A DNA stretch of 64,000 nt from Chryseobacterium piscicola (GCF_900156685.1 NZ_FTOJ01000001.1:682001-746000); one strand, 5' to 3'. Positions 43,429-52,043 are shown, counted from the stretch's first letter. The notes: generated by a model not told the origin, from the letters alone. Program-made: numbers and translations.

Positions 43429-45030
43429 TTAACTCTTCAACAAATTAATAGAAACCGTTGCCAACTCAGAATTTGGAAATTTTCTGAATAATTCTCTATC
43501 AATCTGCAATCCCGTTTCTAAACATATTTTCTTAAAAACATCTACTTCCAAAATATATTGGTCTGAAAAACCATGAGTTGCTTCGTAAGCTGTTGCCGGA
43601 GTTTTCCCTAAATTCTCTGCCGTCAGTTTCGAATCTAAAGCATGAAGTTCGATGATAAGAAGTCCGTTTTTGCGGATATAAGGAAGCCAAAGTTCAAGAT
43701 GTTCTTTTAAACTTTCTTCAACTAAATTGTTAGGTAATCTTTTGCCACGATGTGCAAATGCTCCGCTGGAAGTACTTATTCTCTCAGGCTTTTTGTTTTC
43801 TGGAGCTTTCCAAACTCTATTGTGATCTAGAAACGTTCTAATATTTAGTAAATCTGAAAGCTCAATCTCGTAATTTTCTTTTAAATCCTCAGCCAACTGT
43901 TTCGGATTTCCGATGTCGCCCCAGATTACTTTTGCCCAAATATCATTGTTGATGAGGTTTGCCCTAGTTACCTTCAATGCAGCCTGATTATAATCTGCCC
44001 CTACCAAAAACAAAGGGTGTTCTTCCAGCATTTTCCCACGAAGCGTGTATCTTTCAATCGTTTCAAAAATGTGCTGAATAAATGCGCCGTTTCCGCAACC
44101 CATATCCAATACACCTTTCGGCTGCAGATGAATAGGTTGATTGAAAATCTGAATAATAAAATCATTCGCCACTTTAAAATAATTGGAATGCGAACCGCCG
44201 CTTCCCCAAACATTCATCGCTCGGTCTACATGAATTTCATCTTCGCCTTCGGAGATTTCTCTTATTTTGGATGCGTCTCCAAACAGAAGATCATCCATTT
44301 TATTGAGCAAAGGAAGATAAGAAACTGTAACGCCATACGATGCAGCTCTTTTGGCAAAGTAAATTCCGGTTTCGGTAAATTTATAATTGTCGACAGTTTT
44401 TTTAAACCATCCTAAATAGGTCAGAAAATCTAAAATCACCTCAAAATTATCAGCGTTTTTATGAAATTCTGCCGCTTGAAATGAGGTTTCCATAAAATAT
44501 TTATGGAACATCCCTGTCATTCCGAGATAAACGATCACCGGACCGATGATGCATCCTTCGATGTGTTTTAAAATTTGCTCCTGAATATTTTTTTCTTCTG
44601 CATCATCAGAAAGCTGAATCCCGAAATTATTTTTAACAGCATCACTCAATTGTGTAAACTCTTCAATAAATGAATTTTCGTTGATTTGGTCTTTAATATT
44701 GGTAGAAAGCTTCAAAAAAGGAATCACTTTTAGATAAAGTAAGCTATATTTTTGAAGAAATTGAGTTGTAGGATTTACGGAAATCGAAATATTGTCATTT
44801 TCATTGTCAACATCATAATCCAAAAAACCTTGAGATGCCATTGCCCGAATTGCTACATTCAGATATCCTTCGTTGGCTTTGAACTCTTGAACAAGATCAT
44901 TCAAAGACAATTTTTGTCGGTCAATAATGAAAGCAATGATTTCTTTTTTCATGAGTGAAGCAACTACAGGCGCACTTACAACTCCATCCAAATGTCTGAA
45001 AATTTCTGATCGCAAAGTTTCTTTGTCCAT
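43429..45030 (-). CDS. Class I SAM-dependent methyltransferase, large form
   Basis: 533 residues from the ATG at 45030 (another ATG 9 nt upstream in the same frame). An N-terminal helical, winged-helix-like region (IIAFIIDRQKLSLNDLVQEF) resembles the dimerisation part of O-methyltransferases; the middle repeats such a layout. The Rossmann methyltransferase core begins near residue 304 with motif I GVLDMGCGNGAF, followed by LVGADYNQAAL and later LLIIELHALDS. The substrate is unknown. Methyltransferases of this size appear in polyketide-type pathways, but no such genes are nearby. Single-gene unit. Confidence 0.82.
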   Translation of the reverse strand: MDKETLRSEIFRHLDGVVSAPVVASLMKKEIIAFIIDRQKLSLNDLVQEFKANEGYLNVAIRAMASQGFLDYDVDNENDNISISVNPTTQFLQKYSLLYLKVIPFLKLSTNIKDQINENSFIEEFTQLSDAVKNNFGIQLSDDAEEKNIQEQILKHIEGCIIGPVIVYLGMTGMFHKYFMETSFQAAEFHKNADNFEVILDFLTYLGWFKKTVDNYKFTETGIYFAKRAASYGVTVSYLPLLNKMDDLLFGDASKIREISEGEDEIHVDRAMNVWGSGGSHSNYFKVANDFIIQIFNQPIHLQPKGVLDMGCGNGAFIQHIFETIERYTLRGKMLEEHPLFLVGADYNQAALKVTRANLINNDIWAKVIWGDIGNPKQLAEDLKENYEIELSDLLNIRTFLDHNRVWKAPENKKPERISTSSGAFAHRGKRLPNNLVEESLKEHLELWLPYIRKNGLLIIELHALDSKLTAENLGKTPATAYEATHGFSDQYILEVDVFKKICLETGLQIDRELFRKFPNSELATVSINLLKS

Positions 45031-45083
45031 ACAAAACATTTTTTTAAAGTTAAGAATTTGTATAAAATATTTGAATAAAAGTT

Positions 45084-45112
45084 TTGCTGTTTAAAAATAA
45101 AATATAACTTTG
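45084..45112 (+). promoter_or_regulatory. Promoter of the membrane-protein/regulator cluster
   Basis: TTG at 45084-45086 and a perfect TAnnTTTG -7 box (TAACTTTG, 45105-45112) 18 bp apart. The -7 box is itself the left arm of the palindrome below, so a protein bound there would block the polymerase. Confidence 0.7.
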
Positions 45113-45124
45113 CAATTCAAAGTT
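45106..45124 (+). promoter_or_regulatory. Operator palindrome A: AACTTTG-N5-CAAAGTT
   Basis: Two perfect 7-bp arms (AACTTTG / CAAAGTT) around CAATT, lying on the -7 box and 7 bp before the ATG of the membrane-protein gene. The same palindrome recurs at 46567-46584. Confidence 0.7.
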
Positions 45125-45131
45125 CTTTTAT

Positions 45132-45749
45132 ATGGAGTCAAAAAACTATCACGAAGACTTATCACACATCCGTTCTATGATGGAGCGGTCGTCACGTTTT
45201 ATTTCGTTAAGCGGTTTATCTGGAGTAGTTGCCGGTTTGGCAGCGATCATTGGGGCGGCTTATGTATATTTTGTTTTCCAAAGAGAAGGAATTGATTACT
45301 TTGACGGCGATAGGAATATTTTTGGAAAAGAATTGGTAAAGGAGCTTGTTGTCATTGGTGCAGTCATTCTGGTTGTTGCCGTTTCGTGCGGATATATCTT
45401 CACAGCTAATAAAAGCAAAAAGAAAGGATTAAAAATCTGGGATGCAACCACAAGAAGGCTTTTGGTGACATTTGCTGTTCCTTTAGTTACGGGTGGGTTA
45501 TTTTGTCTGGTGCTTCTGTATCATCATTTATTTGTCTTGGTAGCTCCGGCAACATTGATTTTCTACGGATTGGCTTTGGTAAGCGCAGAAAGATATACTT
45601 TGACAGATATTAAGTATTTAGGATATTGCCAGATTGTTTTAGGATTGCTTTCCTTCCTGTTTTTAGGTTGGGGATTGGTTGCATGGACAATTGGTTTTGG
45701 GGTGCTGCATATAGTTTATGGGCTGATTATGCATCGAAAGTATAAGTAA
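45132..45749 (+). CDS. Hypothetical integral membrane protein
   Basis: 205 residues with about six TM helices after a soluble N-terminal stretch (YHEDLSHIRSMMERSSRFIS, which recurs in relatives as a cytosolic lead). Helices come in pairs (25-47, 72-93, 112-133, 136-155, 163-180, 183-200). No catalytic motif. In related genomes such a protein is commonly found next to a winged-helix regulator, as it is here two genes on. Function unknown. Confidence 0.8.
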   Translation: MESKNYHEDLSHIRSMMERSSRFISLSGLSGVVAGLAAIIGAAYVYFVFQREGIDYFDGDRNIFGKELVKELVVIGAVILVVAVSCGYIFTANKSKKKGLKIWDATTRRLLVTFAVPLVTGGLFCLVLLYHHLFVLVAPATLIFYGLALVSAERYTLTDIKYLGYCQIVLGLLSFLFLGWGLVAWTIGFGVLHIVYGLIMHRKYK

Positions 45750-45754
45750 TTGTT

Positions 45755-46237
45755 ATGGAGGTTTTTATCATTATTGTAATTTTATCCATAATTATCTATG
45801 CAATATTTTACAATTATTTAAAGAAACGAATAAAAAATAAAAATTATAGAATAATAGTAGGAATTAGCTTGTCATGTTTTATTGGTATCATTTTATATAT
45901 GGTATTTGTAGGTGCTTTTATTTACGCTTTAACGACAGAAAAGCATCGAGAATTTGAAAGAGAAAGATGGATTCTTGTGGGTGAAGATATTAATAAAAGA
46001 TTAAGCAGATTTGAAATGATTGATGATTTAATTGATAGCAAATTTTTGATCAAAAAAGATAGTTTACAGGTAAGGCAAATCTTAGGAGAACCTGATTGGA
46101 GAGATAAAGAAAATAATAAATGGACTTATGAAGCAGGAACAGGTGGAGGTTTCGGTTTTGTAGATCATTACTTAGATATTTATTATGATGCAGACAATAA
46201 AGCCACGAAATTAGAACACCGACAAATTAAAGATTAA
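45755..46237 (+). CDS. Hypothetical membrane protein with a BamE-like tail
   Basis: 160 residues. Two TM helices (about 2-20 and 34-60), then a soluble C-terminal part: LIKKDSLQVRQILGEPDWRD, KWTYEAGTGGGFGF and YLDIYYDADNKATKLEHRQI. The pattern of a 'V..LLGxPd' turn followed by two strands with W-x-Y and a last strand ending in charged residues recalls the SmpA/BamE fold. 5 nt after the previous gene, so cotranscribed. The role is unknown. Confidence 0.72.
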   Translation: MEVFIIIVILSIIIYAIFYNYLKKRIKNKNYRIIVGISLSCFIGIILYMVFVGAFIYALTTEKHREFERERWILVGEDINKRLSRFEMIDDLIDSKFLIKKDSLQVRQILGEPDWRDKENNKWTYEAGTGGGFGFVDHYLDIYYDADNKATKLEHRQIKD

Positions 46238-46253
46238 AGCATAAAAAAAAATA

Positions 46254-46544
46254 ATGATCAACATTTCAAAACTCAACAAAGAATTCGAAAGCCGTGTAAG
46301 ATTGGGCATCATGTCCGTTCTGATGGTTAACGACTGGGTTGATTTTTCTGAGATGAAAAGTTTATTGGAAATTACAGACGGAAATATGGCAAGTCACAGC
46401 AATGCGTTGGAAAAAGCCAATTACATTGAAGTAAAGAAAGAATTTGTCGGTAAAAAACCAAAAACTTCATACCGTGTAACTCAAAACGGAAGAATTGCTT
46501 TTACTGAACATTTAGATGCCTTAGAAAAATTAATAAAGAGATAA
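46254..46544 (+). CDS. Winged-helix transcriptional regulator (MarR/ArsR-like)
   Basis: 96 residues, a single winged-helix domain: LNKEFESRVRLGIMSVLMVN, DWVDFSEMKSLLEITDGNMA, SHSNALEKANYIEVKKEFVG, KKPKTSYRVTQNGRIAFTEH. This is the compact family in which GNMxSHxxxLExxxYIxxxKxFxGxKPxTxY is conserved. It has no ligand domain. It is in the same operon as the membrane proteins whose promoter carries operator A, and just upstream of operator B, so it is the obvious candidate to bind both. Confidence 0.9.
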   Translation: MINISKLNKEFESRVRLGIMSVLMVNDWVDFSEMKSLLEITDGNMASHSNALEKANYIEVKKEFVGKKPKTSYRVTQNGRIAFTEHLDALEKLIKR

Positions 46545-46566
46545 ACACTATATTTTTTTGAAAATT

Positions 46567-46585
46567 AACTTTGAAATACAAAGTA
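46567..46585 (+). promoter_or_regulatory. Operator palindrome B: AACTTTG-N5-CAAAGTA
   Basis: AACTTTG / CAAAGT arms around AAATA; six-base symmetry plus a partial seventh. It also contains a TAACTTTG -7 box (46566-46573), 20 bp before the next ATG. A second promoter under the same control as operator A is likely; a clear -33 box at the right distance was not found. Confidence 0.65.
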
Positions 46586-46604
46586 CTTTTAATAAATAAA
46601 ATTA

Positions 46605-46895
46605 ATGATGATACAAAAACAAAAAACAATAATAATTTATTCTGTTGTCGCCCTATTAATGGGAGTTGCGGTGCTCGGAAATCTATTTTCTAAAGAGTTC
46701 AACTGGTCTTCCTCTGATTTTCTTATTGCAGGAACTATTTTATTAGGTACAGCTCTTATTATCGACACTATTCACCGAATTGTTAAGAACAGAACCTACA
46801 AATTCCTCTTATTCATTGCAGTTTTATTTGTGATGATTCTCATTTGGGTAGAGCTAGCGGTTGGTTTTTTCGGGACACCTTTTGCCGGAACTTAA
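46605..46895 (+). CDS. Hypothetical small membrane protein
   Basis: 96 residues, three TM helices (about 9-27, 38-57, 66-90) and a short C-terminus (GFFGTPFAGT). It has two adjacent start codons (ATGATG). Typical of the many membrane proteins that accompany this winged-helix regulator type. No family assigned. It follows operator B and precedes the metallophosphoesterase by 18 nt. Confidence 0.78.
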   Translation: MMIQKQKTIIIYSVVALLMGVAVLGNLFSKEFNWSSSDFLIAGTILLGTALIIDTIHRIVKNRTYKFLLFIAVLFVMILIWVELAVGFFGTPFAGT

Positions 46896-46913
46896 TTTTC
46901 ATTTTTAAAAGTA

Positions 46914-47753
46914 ATGACAAGAAAACATTTTCTAAAAAAACTTTTGCAGCTTTCTGCAGTCGGAGCTTTGCCTTTTCTTTATTCATGGCAGATAGAACCT
47001 TTTTGGGTAGAATTTGTAGAAAGAAAACTTCCAGTTAAGAATCTTCCTGAACATCTTGAAGGAAAAATTCTAATGCAGATTTCAGATTTGCACGTAGGAA
47101 ACCGTTTTGATTGGAATTTTTTGATTGAATCTTTCCAAAAAACCAAACATTTCAATCCCGATTTTGTGGTCTACACAGGAGATTACGTGAATCACGGAAC
47201 TTCAGAAGATCATAAAAATTTAAGAAAAGTAATGGAAAATGCAGTCTATGGTGGTTTAGGAACATTTGGAATCTTGGGAAATCATGATTATGGTGATCAA
47301 TGGAAAGACTTGGGTTCTTCGGAAACTATTTGTAAAATTCTTCAAGATTCTGGTGTAACAATGCTTCGTAACCAACAAAAAGAATGCAACGGGCTGAATA
47401 TTATTGGTTTAGATGATTTGTGGTCACCCAATTTCGATCCGATGAAAGTGATGAAAGATTATGATGCCTCAAAAGCCAATTTGGTTCTTTGTCATAATCC
47501 TGATGTTTGCGACAAAGATGTCTGGAATGGTTACCAAGGCTGGGTTTTGAGCGGTCATACGCATGGTGGACAATGTAGAATACCAGGAGTGATTACGCCG
47601 ATTCTTCCCGTGGAAAACAAAAAATACATCTCTGGTGAAATTGATTTGGAAGATGGTAGAATGTTGTACATCAATCGAGCCATTGGGCATTCTTTTCAAG
47701 TAAGGTTTATGGTAAGGCCGGAAATTACAGTTTTTACTTTAACTCTAGATTAA
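46914..47753 (+). CDS. Metallophosphoesterase (YkuE/YaeI-like)
   Basis: 279 residues. Calcineurin-type dimetal site fully present: ISDLHVGN, YTGDYVNH, LGNHDYG, LCHNPDVCD and LSGHTHGGQ. The N-terminus MTRKHFLKKLLQLSAVGALP resembles a Tat signal (S/T-R-R-x-F-L-K), but the second Arg is Lys; relatives such as YkuE are Tat-exported or anchored. Likely acts at the outer face of the inner membrane on phospholipid-type or other phosphodiesters. Confidence 0.9.
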   Translation: MTRKHFLKKLLQLSAVGALPFLYSWQIEPFWVEFVERKLPVKNLPEHLEGKILMQISDLHVGNRFDWNFLIESFQKTKHFNPDFVVYTGDYVNHGTSEDHKNLRKVMENAVYGGLGTFGILGNHDYGDQWKDLGSSETICKILQDSGVTMLRNQQKECNGLNIIGLDDLWSPNFDPMKVMKDYDASKANLVLCHNPDVCDKDVWNGYQGWVLSGHTHGGQCRIPGVITPILPVENKKYISGEIDLEDGRMLYINRAIGHSFQVRFMVRPEITVFTLTLD

Positions 47754-47763
47754 AAATTTAAAG

Positions 47764-48063
47764 ATGAAAAATAAAGATATTATGAACATTGGAAAATTTA
47801 CTTTTCTCACTTTTTTAATTCTCGGAAATATTTGCCTTATCGGATATATGATTGCTAAAATTGAGGCTCTTGCTTACTATGGATTTGTTCTGTTGCTGTT
47901 TGCTACTCCTGTTAATTTGGTAGTGATTATTATATTAATTATTTACGGAATAATTCATCAGTCATATTTAAAAGATTGTATCAAAGCATCATTAATTATC
48001 TGCTTTAATATTCCGATTGCAATTCTATATTTTTATTTAGGAATGTTTCTAATGGATTTTTAA
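47764..48063 (+). CDS. Hypothetical small membrane protein
   Basis: 99 residues, three TM helices (about 10-30, 39-60, 73-96). No recognised family. 10 nt downstream of the metallophosphoesterase, so in the same transcript. Alternative start at the Met7 (MNIGKF) is possible. Confidence 0.72.
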   Translation: MKNKDIMNIGKFTFLTFLILGNICLIGYMIAKIEALAYYGFVLLLFATPVNLVVIIILIIYGIIHQSYLKDCIKASLIICFNIPIAILYFYLGMFLMDF

Positions 48064-48099
48064 TTCCGGATAATTATTTAATATCAAAATACATAAATT

Positions 48100-48585
48100 A
48101 TGAAAAAACTACGCACAAAATTTATCATTTTCATGTACGAAAACTCGCAAAAACAGTACAGAAAATATTTTAAAAAGAAAAAAAGACAGTGGCAGTTTAA
48201 TGAAAAACAATTGCTGAGCTTTCATGAAGATTCTTTGGGAAGAACGCTGGGCGAATTCTATCATAATCACGGTTTCAGAATGATCCCCAAGATGGAAAAT
48301 CACGATGTTTATCACTTGATTACAGATTGCAGTACCAATGTTCAGGACGAAATTGCTATGCAATATCTGCTTTTCGGTAACGGTAAACGCAGCGCTTATC
48401 TCCTAGGTGTTCTTGCGTTGGGAACAATCGTTTTCCCCGAATATTTTAAAACGTATATAAAGGCTTTCAAAAAAGGTCAACAAATGAAAATCTTCCATCA
48501 TTGGAATTTCGAAGAACTTTTATGGCAAAATTTCGACAGTCTAAAAGATTTTATCAAACAAAAAGAAACTCCGGTTTTATTTTAA
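48100..48585 (+). CDS. Coq4-like protein
   Basis: 161 residues, soluble. The Coq4 signature H-D-x-x-H-x11-E is present: HDVYHLITDCSTNVQDE with His68, Asp69, His72 and Glu84. N-terminal helices GRTLGEFYHNHGFRMIPKM and the later LFGNGKRSAYLLGVLALG fit the family. Coq4 in eukaryotes acts on the ring of coenzyme Q precursors, recently described as oxidative decarboxylation. Flavobacteria use menaquinone, so the role here must differ or concern another ring compound. Identification rests on the motif only. Confidence 0.8.
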   Translation: MKKLRTKFIIFMYENSQKQYRKYFKKKKRQWQFNEKQLLSFHEDSLGRTLGEFYHNHGFRMIPKMENHDVYHLITDCSTNVQDEIAMQYLLFGNGKRSAYLLGVLALGTIVFPEYFKTYIKAFKKGQQMKIFHHWNFEELLWQNFDSLKDFIKQKETPVLF

Positions 48586-48624
48586 TCATATTTTATTTTC
48601 AGTCTAAGCCTTAAACTCACTCTA

Positions 48625-50001
48625 ATGAAAACACATCACTGTATATTCATCTCAGCTTTATTTTTTGTTATTCTTTTTTATAATGAAGAAATCGGTCTCA
48701 ATTTGGGAGTTCTTGGCATCTCTTATGCGGTTTTATCCTTGTTTAAAACTCCGATTATCCTCAAAAACCGAATTTTTTATCTCTCTTTTGCAACGAGTGT
48801 TTTATCTTCAATAGCTTTTGCCTATTATGGAGACGCAATTTCTTTTGTAGCAGAAGTTTCTTCACTTTTACTTTTGTCATTCAAATCTAAACCTACCAGA
48901 TTGAAAACTTTTATGATTTTGCCGGTTTTCATGACCAGTATTTTCACTTCTATTTACAAGTTCTTTATGTTCAAAGACTGGTTGCCGAAACGGAATGTTT
49001 CAGGTTTATGGCAGAAAACTTTGGCGTTTGTGCTCATTCCTTTGCTTTTTGCAATTGTATTTTTCATCATTTACTCGGCGGGAAGTGATTCTTTTGCTGC
49101 AGTTTTTGATGATTTTAATATAGACATCAATCTCTGGAAGATTTTCTGTTTGTCGGTTTTAGGACTTTTCATCGCTTTCAACTTCTGGAATTTTGCAGTA
49201 GAGAGAATCATTTTTAAAAACAACCATTCATTGGATAACGAATTTTCTAAGAAGAGAATTGCACTTCAGCCAACTTTTTCATTTCTAGATTTTAATTCTG
49301 AAAGAACAAGCGGAGTCGTTTCATTAGCGGTTCTTAATATAATGTTGCTGTTTTTCATTGGAACTTACACTCATGAGCAGTTTTATCAAATAGAAAAATC
49401 TCCGGATTATATGTCGGAAGAAACTCACAACAGAGTAGAAGCTGTAATTGGATCAATCATCATGGCGATTTTGGTGATTATGTTTTATTTCAAATCCTAT
49501 TTCAATTTTGATCCAAAAGCTTATTGGCTCAAAGTTTTGGCTAAATTGTGGATTTTTCTAAATCTTGTTTTACTTATTGTAACGGCAGCCAAAAATACAG
49601 AATATCTCATTCTACATGCGTTTACGTATAAAAAATTGGGAGTGTATGCTTTCTTATTGCTTTCTGCTATAGGTTTGATTGTTACTTTTATTAAAATTCA
49701 GAAAAAGAAAACCAATGCCTATCTTTTCAACTCTATGGTTTGGGCTTTTTATGGAACGGTTTTAGCTTGCTCTTTCATCAATTGGGGCGGATTTATTACC
49801 ATGCAAAACAGTAAAAGAAGTGATTTTGCTACTAATTTTCATCTGCAATCTATAAGTTTTAGTGAAAAACAATTGCTGAAACATGCCAAAGAAAAAAACA
49901 ATGAACAGCTTTTAAAAGAAGTTATTTCTAAAATTGAAGAGAAGCAAAAGACAAGGTTTCTTTCTAGAAATTTGTTTTATGAAACGATTAACATTAAGTA
50001 A
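48625..50001 (+). CDS. DUF4153/DUF4173-like integral membrane protein
   Basis: 458 residues with about 11-12 TM helices, a soluble loop (ALQPTFSFLDFNSERTSGVV) and a C-terminal soluble stretch of about 70 residues (NSKRSDFATNFHLQSISFSE, KQLLKHAKE). The pattern of a central LNxxLLxFxGxxxxxQF..L region is typical of DUF4153/4173. It often accompanies the regulator type found here. Function unknown. Confidence 0.82.
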   Translation: MKTHHCIFISALFFVILFYNEEIGLNLGVLGISYAVLSLFKTPIILKNRIFYLSFATSVLSSIAFAYYGDAISFVAEVSSLLLLSFKSKPTRLKTFMILPVFMTSIFTSIYKFFMFKDWLPKRNVSGLWQKTLAFVLIPLLFAIVFFIIYSAGSDSFAAVFDDFNIDINLWKIFCLSVLGLFIAFNFWNFAVERIIFKNNHSLDNEFSKKRIALQPTFSFLDFNSERTSGVVSLAVLNIMLLFFIGTYTHEQFYQIEKSPDYMSEETHNRVEAVIGSIIMAILVIMFYFKSYFNFDPKAYWLKVLAKLWIFLNLVLLIVTAAKNTEYLILHAFTYKKLGVYAFLLLSAIGLIVTFIKIQKKKTNAYLFNSMVWAFYGTVLACSFINWGGFITMQNSKRSDFATNFHLQSISFSEKQLLKHAKEKNNEQLLKEVISKIEEKQKTRFLSRNLFYETINIK

Positions 50002-50002
50002 T

Positions 50003-50545
50003 ATGAAATACGCCACAATAGTCATCGCCATCTTATTTTTACATTCATGCCAAAAAGAAAAAACAGAAGTAAAAAATCAAAATAATGATTCAGTACTCGT
50101 TAATGAGCAAAAAGAAAACCAAGCTTTGGGCGAAACAGTAGCAGTTAGTATGAAAGATTCTGTCATCAACAATGCCCCTAAAACCAAAGAGGTTTTAGAA
50201 AAAGGGGTAATGAGAGAAGAGAATGATAGAGTTATTATAAGAATTGCAGACGGGGAACGTCTTCCGTTTACAATAGGAGAAAAATTTACAGAAGCTCATG
50301 ATAAATTGATTCTTAAAATTACAAATTTTAATAAACCTACTATTTCTGCAACCATAAAAGTGAAAGATAAAAATCAAAACATAAGATTTAACCAAATAAA
50401 AATGCCAAGCGGAGCTATGTATGGTCCTTTTAGTAAAGAATTGAAATATGATGTAGAAGGGAAGGGCGAAGTATGGCTTATTATTGGCAAAAACAATATG
50501 GCAGATGGAAATACTAGTGGAGATTTTTCTGTAACAGTAGAGTAA
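50003..50545 (+). CDS. Hypothetical lipoprotein
   Basis: 180 residues from the ATG at 50003, 1 nt after the previous stop (a longer frame starts at 49934). Signal KYATIVIAILFLHSC (Cys16), then a Lys/Glu-rich linker and a beta-rich C-terminal half (ADGERLPFTIGEKFTEAHDK, IKMPSGAMYGPFSKELKYDV, GEVWLIIGKNNMADGN). Likely a single beta-sandwich. No family recognised; cotranscribed with the DUF4153-like gene. Confidence 0.75.
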   Translation: MKYATIVIAILFLHSCQKEKTEVKNQNNDSVLVNEQKENQALGETVAVSMKDSVINNAPKTKEVLEKGVMREENDRVIIRIADGERLPFTIGEKFTEAHDKLILKITNFNKPTISATIKVKDKNQNIRFNQIKMPSGAMYGPFSKELKYDVEGKGEVWLIIGKNNMADGNTSGDFSVTVE

Positions 50546-50585
50546 TTGGTATAATTTCTGTTCCCCAAATAAAAAAAGATTTAAA

Positions 50586-51101
50586 ATGAAAAAAATAGTA
50601 GCAACATCCATATTCGCATCTCTCGTTTTAATGAGCTGTGGTGCCGTGCAGTCTATTGTACAAAATACATTTCCTTATACTACAAGTGTTCTAGTCTCTA
50701 CAGGAGTGCCTGCAGACAAAGAAGTTTCATCAACGTCAACAGCCACCAATGTACAAACATGGTTTGGAGGAAACAACAATGCGCAGATAAAAGATGTAAG
50801 AATCTCTGATGCCAAGATTTCGGTAACTTCACCCAGCGGAGGAAGTTTGAGTGCTCTAAAATCTATAAAAATTTATATTTCATCAGACGGAACCAGCGAA
50901 AAACTAGTCGCTTCAAGATCAAATATATCTACAACATCATCAGGCCTTAATCTGGATTTGAATAACGAAACAGGATTTTTAGATTCTGTGGTGAAAAGTT
51001 CGGGAGTTACTGTAAGAACGGTTTATGAACTAAAAAATCAAACTTCTTCTGATATGAACCTGAAAGTTGCTTTAAATTTCAGCAGCGTACCTGTAAGATA
51101 A
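50586..51101 (+). CDS. Hypothetical lipoprotein
   Basis: 171 residues. Lipoprotein signal (IFASLVLMSC, Cys18), then SIVQNTFPYTTSVLVSTGVP, KDVRISDAKISVTSPSGGSL and LKSIKIYISSDG: a beta-sandwich pattern rich in Ser/Thr. The final strands (VYELKNQTSSDMNLKVALNF) complete it. No known enzyme signature. It has its own strong terminator. Confidence 0.78.
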   Translation: MKKIVATSIFASLVLMSCGAVQSIVQNTFPYTTSVLVSTGVPADKEVSSTSTATNVQTWFGGNNNAQIKDVRISDAKISVTSPSGGSLSALKSIKIYISSDGTSEKLVASRSNISTTSSGLNLDLNNETGFLDSVVKSSGVTVRTVYELKNQTSSDMNLKVALNFSSVPVR

Positions 51102-51113
51102 CAACAGCGAAAT

Positions 51114-51152
51114 AAAAAAATGTCTTTCAAATTGTTTTGAAAGACATTTTTT
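51114..51152 (+). terminator. Bidirectional terminator between lipoprotein and FKBP genes
   Basis: Stem AAAAAATGTCTTTCAAA / TTTGAAAGACATTTTTT (about 51115-51131 and 51136-51152) with a 4-nt loop; A- and T-runs on both sides. It serves the convergent lipoprotein gene and the FKBP gene. Confidence 0.9.
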
Positions 51153-51169
51153 GTAAATAGGAATAAAGT

Positions 51170-51889
51170 TTATTTAACGTCTACCAGCTCAACATCAAAA
51201 ATGATTGTAGCTCCCGGTGGAATAGCACCTCCTGCACCCTGATCTCCGTAAGCCAAATCTGCAGGAATATAGAATCTGTATTTCGCGCCTTTGCTCATCA
51301 GTTGTATTCCTTCAGTCCATCCTCTGATTACGCTGCCAAGATTTAAATCAATAGGAGCGCCTCCATTTTTATCTGTAGAGTCAAAAACAGTTCCGTCAAG
51401 CAATTTTCCTGTATATTTTACCTGAACCATCCCTGTAGCTGTAGGTTTTGTCTTACCGTCACCTTCCTGCAAAACTTCGTACTGTAGACCAGATGCAGTA
51501 GTTTTCACTTTTGGATTTTGTTTGTTTTTAGCAAGAAATTCAAGGCCTTTTTTCTTATTTTCGCCTGCTTTGGCAGTAGATTCTGCATGCTTTTTTTCTT
51601 CCTGCTTCTGCATGAAACCTTGCATAAAAGTATTCATGTCAGCTTCCGGGAATAACTTTGTTTTTCCTTCCAAGTCTTCTTTGATGGCTTGGGCCAAAAG
51701 GTCTGCATCTACTTTAAAACCTTCTTTCTTCATGTTTTGGGCAATGTTTAGCCCAATATAATAAGATGCTTTTTGGTCATCAGTGTATTTGTCTGTAGAT
51801 TTTTGTTCAGTTGCTTGCTTGTCGTTTTTCTGAGCACAAGAAATGCTGAATATTGCTAAGGAAAGCAATGCAATAGTATGTTTTTTCAT
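51170..51889 (-). CDS. FKBP-type peptidyl-prolyl isomerase, lipoprotein (FkpA/Mip-like)
   Basis: 239 residues. Lipoprotein signal (LSLAIFSISC, Cys18), an N-terminal helical dimerisation domain (about 30-115: ASYYIGLNIAQNMKKEGFKV) and a C-terminal FKBP domain (about 130-239: ASGLQYEVLQEGDGKTKPTA, VQVKYTGKLLDGTVFDST, VIRGWTEGIQLMSKGAKYRF, YIPADLAYGDQGAGGAIPPG). The active-site aromatic and Asp residues (YTG, FDS, W, IPA.LAYG) are present. It helps fold exported proteins in the periplasm or at the outer membrane. Confidence 0.94.
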   Translation of the reverse strand: MKKHTIALLSLAIFSISCAQKNDKQATEQKSTDKYTDDQKASYYIGLNIAQNMKKEGFKVDADLLAQAIKEDLEGKTKLFPEADMNTFMQGFMQKQEEKKHAESTAKAGENKKKGLEFLAKNKQNPKVKTTASGLQYEVLQEGDGKTKPTATGMVQVKYTGKLLDGTVFDSTDKNGGAPIDLNLGSVIRGWTEGIQLMSKGAKYRFYIPADLAYGDQGAGGAIPPGATIIFDVELVDVK

Positions 51890-52043
51890 TTTTTATATCT
51901 ATTCTAAAATTTAAGATTACAAAACTAATGAATATTGTGGGAAATAAATTAATTCATACTTAGAGTCTGTTTAAAAATAATTAAAAAAGAAAATTTTCAA
52001 GACTATTTTCTTTTCTCCTAACCTAAACAGGTTCTTAAATAAA

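Noticed and set aside
44001-44415. Overlapping frames inside the methyltransferase gene, on both strands
   Set aside because: The methyltransferase frame has motif I and a full-length fold; the others are out of frame with no start signals or motifs.
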